Shown here piece by piece: positions 61,452 through 64,000 of a stretch of 64,000 bases of DNA (positions are counted from its first letter, which is position 1; each line of letters opens with the position of its first letter). This stretch comes from Spirochaetales bacterium. GTDB taxonomy: Bacteria > Spirochaetota > Spirochaetia > UBA9216. Made by a program: the position numbers and the translations under genes. Under the pieces are notes generated by a model. The model was given only the letters and a program-made list of their open reading frames with translations, was not told the DNA's origin and did not search any database. Where the stretch lies: contig JAEINK010000008.1 in NCBI GenBank assembly GCA_016342585.1, positions 44,905 to 108,904 of the forward strand. Reading direction: 5' to 3'.

Positions 61452-62297
61452 TTACTCAAAAAAAAGGATACTTCCCGTATTATTATGGAAAAACCGGCTG
61501 CCCAAACCATCCAGGACCGCCATGGCAGATTTACCTGTACAATGGGAGACACCGACAAGCCCCATTTCCCCATCCTTCAGGTAGTTCAAGGAACGCTCAA
61601 GACTCTCGCCATGGGCATCAATTAGATGGGTCCCCCCGATAACAGCATGAATGGGTTTATCAAATCGACTCTTAACCGTATCAAGCATATTCCTCACTCC
61701 AGGATGGGAACAGCCGAGGAGAACAACCATCCCAACCTCCATCTCTACCGCGATCAGGAGTTCATCTGTAAAATAATCCTGCACATACTCACCATCCTGC
61801 AAAATCTTAAACCGGGGATTAATCCCCTCATCTTCATGGGTCCGTTCAAAGGAAGTAAGGATATGAACCCCGGGTATAAGTTCGGTGGTAGAACCCTTTA
61901 TGAATGAGTATTTGATCCCCTTCTCTTTAAGGAACTCCTCGTCAAAGGGGGTACCTTTATAATTATATTCACCGTTTTTAAAACTATACTTCTTCTTGAA
62001 AAATCCATCTCCCAGGTAGAGATGAAAACTATCATATTTCTCAATCAGGGCAGGAAGTCCTCCGGCATGATCATAATGGCCATGACTAATAACCACCGAT
62101 TCAACCATCCCAAGATCCACACCAAGCTGTACGGCGTTTTCTATAAAAGCCCCTGACTGACCGGTATCAAAAAGAATTGTCCTTCCCTCTTTTTCGATTA
62201 AAAAAGAGAGACCATGCTCACACCTGAGTCCTTCCCGGATTCCGGAAGGCTCTTCCTGTATACTATTTTCTATCAGGGTGGTGATTTTCAAAGGCAT
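61452..62297 (-). CDS. Metallo-beta-lactamase-fold hydrolase (COG1237-like)
   Basis: A 281-residue protein with the metal motif SHGHYDHAGGLPALI (HxHxDH) near residue 75, preceded by RCEHGLSFLIEKEGRTILFDTGQSG and followed by GCSHPGVRNM, AVIGGTHLID and GVSHCTGKSAM. The second and third His clusters complete a binuclear site. This arrangement is that of the COG1237 group (7,8-dihydropterin-6-methyl-4-aminobenzene-phosphate synthase-like), whose physiological role in bacteria is unclear. It is transcribed towards glycerate kinase, 128 bases away, under a promoter with a GntR-type operator. Confidence 0.85.
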   Translation of the reverse strand: MPLKITTLIENSIQEEPSGIREGLRCEHGLSFLIEKEGRTILFDTGQSGAFIENAVQLGVDLGMVESVVISHGHYDHAGGLPALIEKYDSFHLYLGDGFFKKKYSFKNGEYNYKGTPFDEEFLKEKGIKYSFIKGSTTELIPGVHILTSFERTHEDEGINPRFKILQDGEYVQDYFTDELLIAVEMEVGMVVLLGCSHPGVRNMLDTVKSRFDKPIHAVIGGTHLIDAHGESLERSLNYLKDGEMGLVGVSHCTGKSAMAVLDGLGSRFFHNNTGSILFFE

Positions 62298-62370
62298 GTT
62301 TTTCCTCCGGATTTATGGTGATAGAAACGCTCGCCCCTTGTCTTTTCCATCTTCACCTTAAACTTGTCTA

Positions 62371-62383
62371 CTTGTCAGACAAG
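62371..62383. promoter_or_regulatory. GntR-type palindromic operator at the MBL-glycerate kinase promoter
   Basis: CTTGTC-A-GACAAG is a perfect 13-bp palindrome with an extra direct CTTGTC at 62363. TTGTCnGACAA is typical of FCD-type GntR operators. It covers the predicted start of transcription. Confidence 0.6.
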
Positions 62384-62387
62384 CAAC

Positions 62388-62416
62388 AGTGTAATGAAGG
62401 TTTTTAGATTGGTCAA
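62388..62416 (-). promoter_or_regulatory. Promoter of the MBL-fold and glycerate kinase genes
   Basis: On the minus strand TTGACC (62416-62411), 17-bp spacer and TACACT (62393-62388). The leader to the ATG at 62297 is about 85 bases, with GGAGG near its end. Confidence 0.6.
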
Positions 62417-62432
62417 GAGAGAGGAAAATCCT

Positions 62433-62460
62433 TTGAACATACAGGGAATTCCATTATGAT
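62433..62460 (+). promoter_or_regulatory. Promoter of the small four-helix membrane protein
   Basis: TTGAAC (62433-62438), 16-bp spacer and TATGAT (62455-62460), 37 bases before the ATG. Confidence 0.55.
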
Positions 62461-62497
62461 AAGTGCATGACAGATTTTACAGACAAGGGGTAAAAGC

Positions 62498-62956
62498 ATG
62501 GGACAATACAGAGATATTAAGGAATCCCGAAAAGAAGTATCAGAAACTAGTATGAATCGCATAACGACCATGATTATTATAATTACCCTTTTGATGGGAG
62601 GCGGAATCTTAACACCGGTTTTAGCTTATTTCGGGTTTATGGATGACATCTACATTCCTCTTTCCATAGGTATAATCCTCAGTATATTAACCGGGATTTT
62701 AATTGGAATAATCGCAAGCCGAACATTCTTTTCTCCCCTCAAAAACTACCCTGTAAATATCGGCACAGGAATTATCTATTCAAGTGCGACTTATTGGGCG
62801 ACCCTCGGATATATCTCCTTCCGAAGTTCATTTTATAAAATCGAAACCATTATTCCACTGGCAATCGGCCTCCTGCCTCTTTTACTGATATTCTATATCA
62901 AGGCTAAAATCAGCAGAAAAAAAGGAGTAGATAAAAGACTCAAAATTGAGCCGTGA
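62498..62956 (+). CDS. Hypothetical four-helix membrane protein
   Basis: A 152-residue protein: 20-residue charged cytoplasmic start, then four hydrophobic helices (about 24-45, 51-72, 87-108, 117-136) and a Lys/Arg-rich tail (KAKISRKKGVDKRLK). I recognise no family. The Shine-Dalgarno AGGGGT is present. Single gene, convergent with the next. Confidence 0.7.
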   Translation: MGQYRDIKESRKEVSETSMNRITTMIIIITLLMGGGILTPVLAYFGFMDDIYIPLSIGIILSILTGILIGIIASRTFFSPLKNYPVNIGTGIIYSSATYWATLGYISFRSSFYKIETIIPLAIGLLPLLLIFYIKAKISRKKGVDKRLKIEP

Positions 62957-63019
62957 TGCCAAAATGGATCACCGAAACTGGTATTCGGGTTATAAACACT
63001 GAACACTTTCCATGAAAGC

Positions 63020-63538
63020 TTACTTAGCAAGTTCCCCTTCAACTGATTCAGTAATATTTAAAAAACCCTTTAATTCACTCTGGAAGTAGAGAGGATCGTC
63101 GATATTATTCCATTTACTGAAGACAACCTCATGGCTGCCATCTTTCCTGATTATAACTGTGGATAGGACCATTCCTCTTCTACCGCGGAACTTTTGGGTA
63201 TAGACCCTAATAATATCACCGGTTTGAATAAACTTTGCTGATTTTGGCCATGGAAAAGGGTAGGTAGTAATCTGTAGACTTGTTCGAGTCAGATGGAATC
63301 TGGATGTATTTATAAGCCAGCAAATCTGGGCATAAAAAACAACAGCAATAACAATAAGAAATATTGATCCAAACAAAAGGGCAGCAATATTATCCCTGGA
63401 AGTATATAATGAATAAGAGACGCTACATAAAAAAACCCCGGCAAATGTTGTTCCGAAGATATTGAAAAAGCCTCCCCACCTATAGGAGTATTCATAGCCA
63501 TCAGCTGTATTTGTTTTAATAACTTTCTTTGGTTTCAT
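63020..63538 (-). CDS. Hypothetical membrane protein with PH-like C-terminal half
   Basis: A 172-residue protein from the ATG at 63538: two membrane helices in the first third (about 24-42 and 50-72), then a soluble part with beta-strand pattern (RFHLTRTSLQITTYPFPWP, FIQTGDIIRVYTQKFRGRRGMVLSTVIIRKDGSHEVVF) like a bacterial PH domain. The ATG at 63574 is upstream but lies inside the -35 box; the one at 63538 follows TATCCT by seven bases and has no Shine-Dalgarno, so a leaderless transcript is likely. Function unknown. Confidence 0.65.
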   Translation of the reverse strand: MKPKKVIKTNTADGYEYSYRWGGFFNIFGTTFAGVFLCSVSYSLYTSRDNIAALLFGSIFLIVIAVVFYAQICWLINTSRFHLTRTSLQITTYPFPWPKSAKFIQTGDIIRVYTQKFRGRRGMVLSTVIIRKDGSHEVVFSKWNNIDDPLYFQSELKGFLNITESVEGELAK

Positions 63539-63545
63539 ACAAAGG

Positions 63546-63574
63546 AGGATAGATAGAGTTCCACCCCCTGTCAA
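63546..63574 (-). promoter_or_regulatory. Promoter of the PH-like membrane protein gene
   Basis: On the minus strand a perfect TTGACA (63574-63569), 17-bp spacer and TATCCT (63551-63546). The ATG at 63538 comes seven bases later. Confidence 0.6.
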
Positions 63575-63720
63575 TTACATTTTTCACAATTAAATATCCG
63601 TTGAAAATCCGCAGATCTATCTGTACAGATTATATAATGCCCCAAAGCCTGTTGATCTGAAGCAGGAGCACAAATTCCCCGGTATTCCTTATTAAGAAAC
63701 AAATTAGTAAGGAGTATCGT

Positions 63721-64000
63721 ATGGAAATCCCCTGTTGTCCTAACCCAAAATGCACACATTTTCACAATCCTGATAAGGATTCCTGGTATGTTAAGTATGG
63801 AACCTACCCTTCAAGAGCCTTTGGTACAGTTCATCGTTACCGCTGCAAAGCCTGCGGAATGACTTTTTCTTCCCAGACCTTCTCAATCGATTATTATGCA
63901 AAAAAGAGAGTCAGTTACGTCAGGCTTCTGCAGCATCTCAATTCAGCTTCAGGCCTGGGCGATATAAGCCGTTTCTTTAACCTGCGGGTGGAAACACTTG
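63721..64000 (+). mobile_element. Transposase-like gene, 3'-truncated by the window edge
   Basis: Open reading frame from the ATG at 63721 (AAGGAG before it) to the end of the window, 93 codons. It begins with a zinc ribbon (CCPNPKC about residues 5-11 and CKACGMTF about 49-56) and continues with a helix-turn-helix-like SASGLGDISRFFNLRVETL. This plan is typical of IS1/InsA-type and related transposases that have an N-terminal zinc ribbon. The inverted repeat and the catalytic part lie outside. A full element or a domesticated zinc-ribbon protein cannot be told apart here. Confidence 0.65.

Overview
The window reads as chromosomal DNA of a free-living, fermentative spirochaete (Spirochaetaceae-like). 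The main reason is that three extracytoplasmic sugar-binding proteins and one TctC-type binding protein share a signal peptide ending in FA followed by GGQ, SGQ or GGD, with no lipobox cysteine. This is an ending I associate with Spirochaeta/Treponema binding proteins. The CheX/CheY/CheA-like genes, three Rbs-type ABC importers and the absence of PTS genes fit. The genus cannot be settled from sequence alone. I saw no rRNA, tRNA, CRISPR array or replication origin. The only mobile-element trace is a transposase start at the extreme right edge.

Layout. (1) 1-3.4 kb (+): the end of a sugar ABC importer (ATPase, permease, binding protein), closed by a terminator. (2) 3.5-15.2 kb (-): a small hydrogenase-regulator-like gene, then a long operon DeoR regulator > E2 > E3 > fused E1 > PHP protein > SrlD-like SDR > rhamnulokinase-like kinase > SorE-like reductase. 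It couples ketose phosphorylation and a sorbose-1-phosphate-type reduction/oxidation route to a 2-oxoacid dehydrogenase. (3) 15.5-20.8 kb: a haem/redox-sensing block with a small His-containing membrane protein, a methyltransferase, a P460-type lipoprotein with CxxCH, a membrane CheA-like kinase with a periplasmic CxxCH, CheX, a CheY-like receiver and a DOMON protein. (4) 20.9-29.6 kb: a TctCBA tripartite transporter and an operon with two TIM-barrel isomerases/epimerases flanking a split transketolase. Two overlapping GntR/FCD regulator genes are read divergently, and operator-like palindromes lie at both promoters.

(5) 29.6-39.7 kb: a second ABC importer with a DUF2291 lipoprotein and a FucI/AraA-type isomerase (-), divergent from split transketolase > FGGY kinase > DeoR (+). 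Together these form an isomerase-kinase-transketolase route resembling apulose-type branched-pentose catabolism. (6) 39.7-42.4 kb: an IclR regulator divergent from eda-kdgK (2-keto-3-deoxygluconate catabolism). (7) 42.7-44.1 kb: a lipoprotein with bacterial Ig-like folds. (8) 44.2-59.9 kb: the most unusual region. A rhamnose-type importer (RhaM mutarotase, ATPase, two permeases, binding protein) is interleaved with five uroporphyrinogen-decarboxylase-superfamily proteins. Its regulators are two paralogous LacI proteins and an AraC regulator whose sensor domain is a homologue of the neighbouring transport binding protein. (9) 59.9-64 kb: glycerate 2-kinase and a metallo-beta-lactamase-fold protein, two membrane proteins, and the truncated transposase.

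The whole window is a carbohydrate-catabolism archipelago with eight transcription regulators, each beside the transporter or enzyme set it probably controls. A recurring feature is that several starts without a Shine-Dalgarno sequence lie 5-7 nt after a near-consensus -10 box, suggesting leaderless mRNAs.
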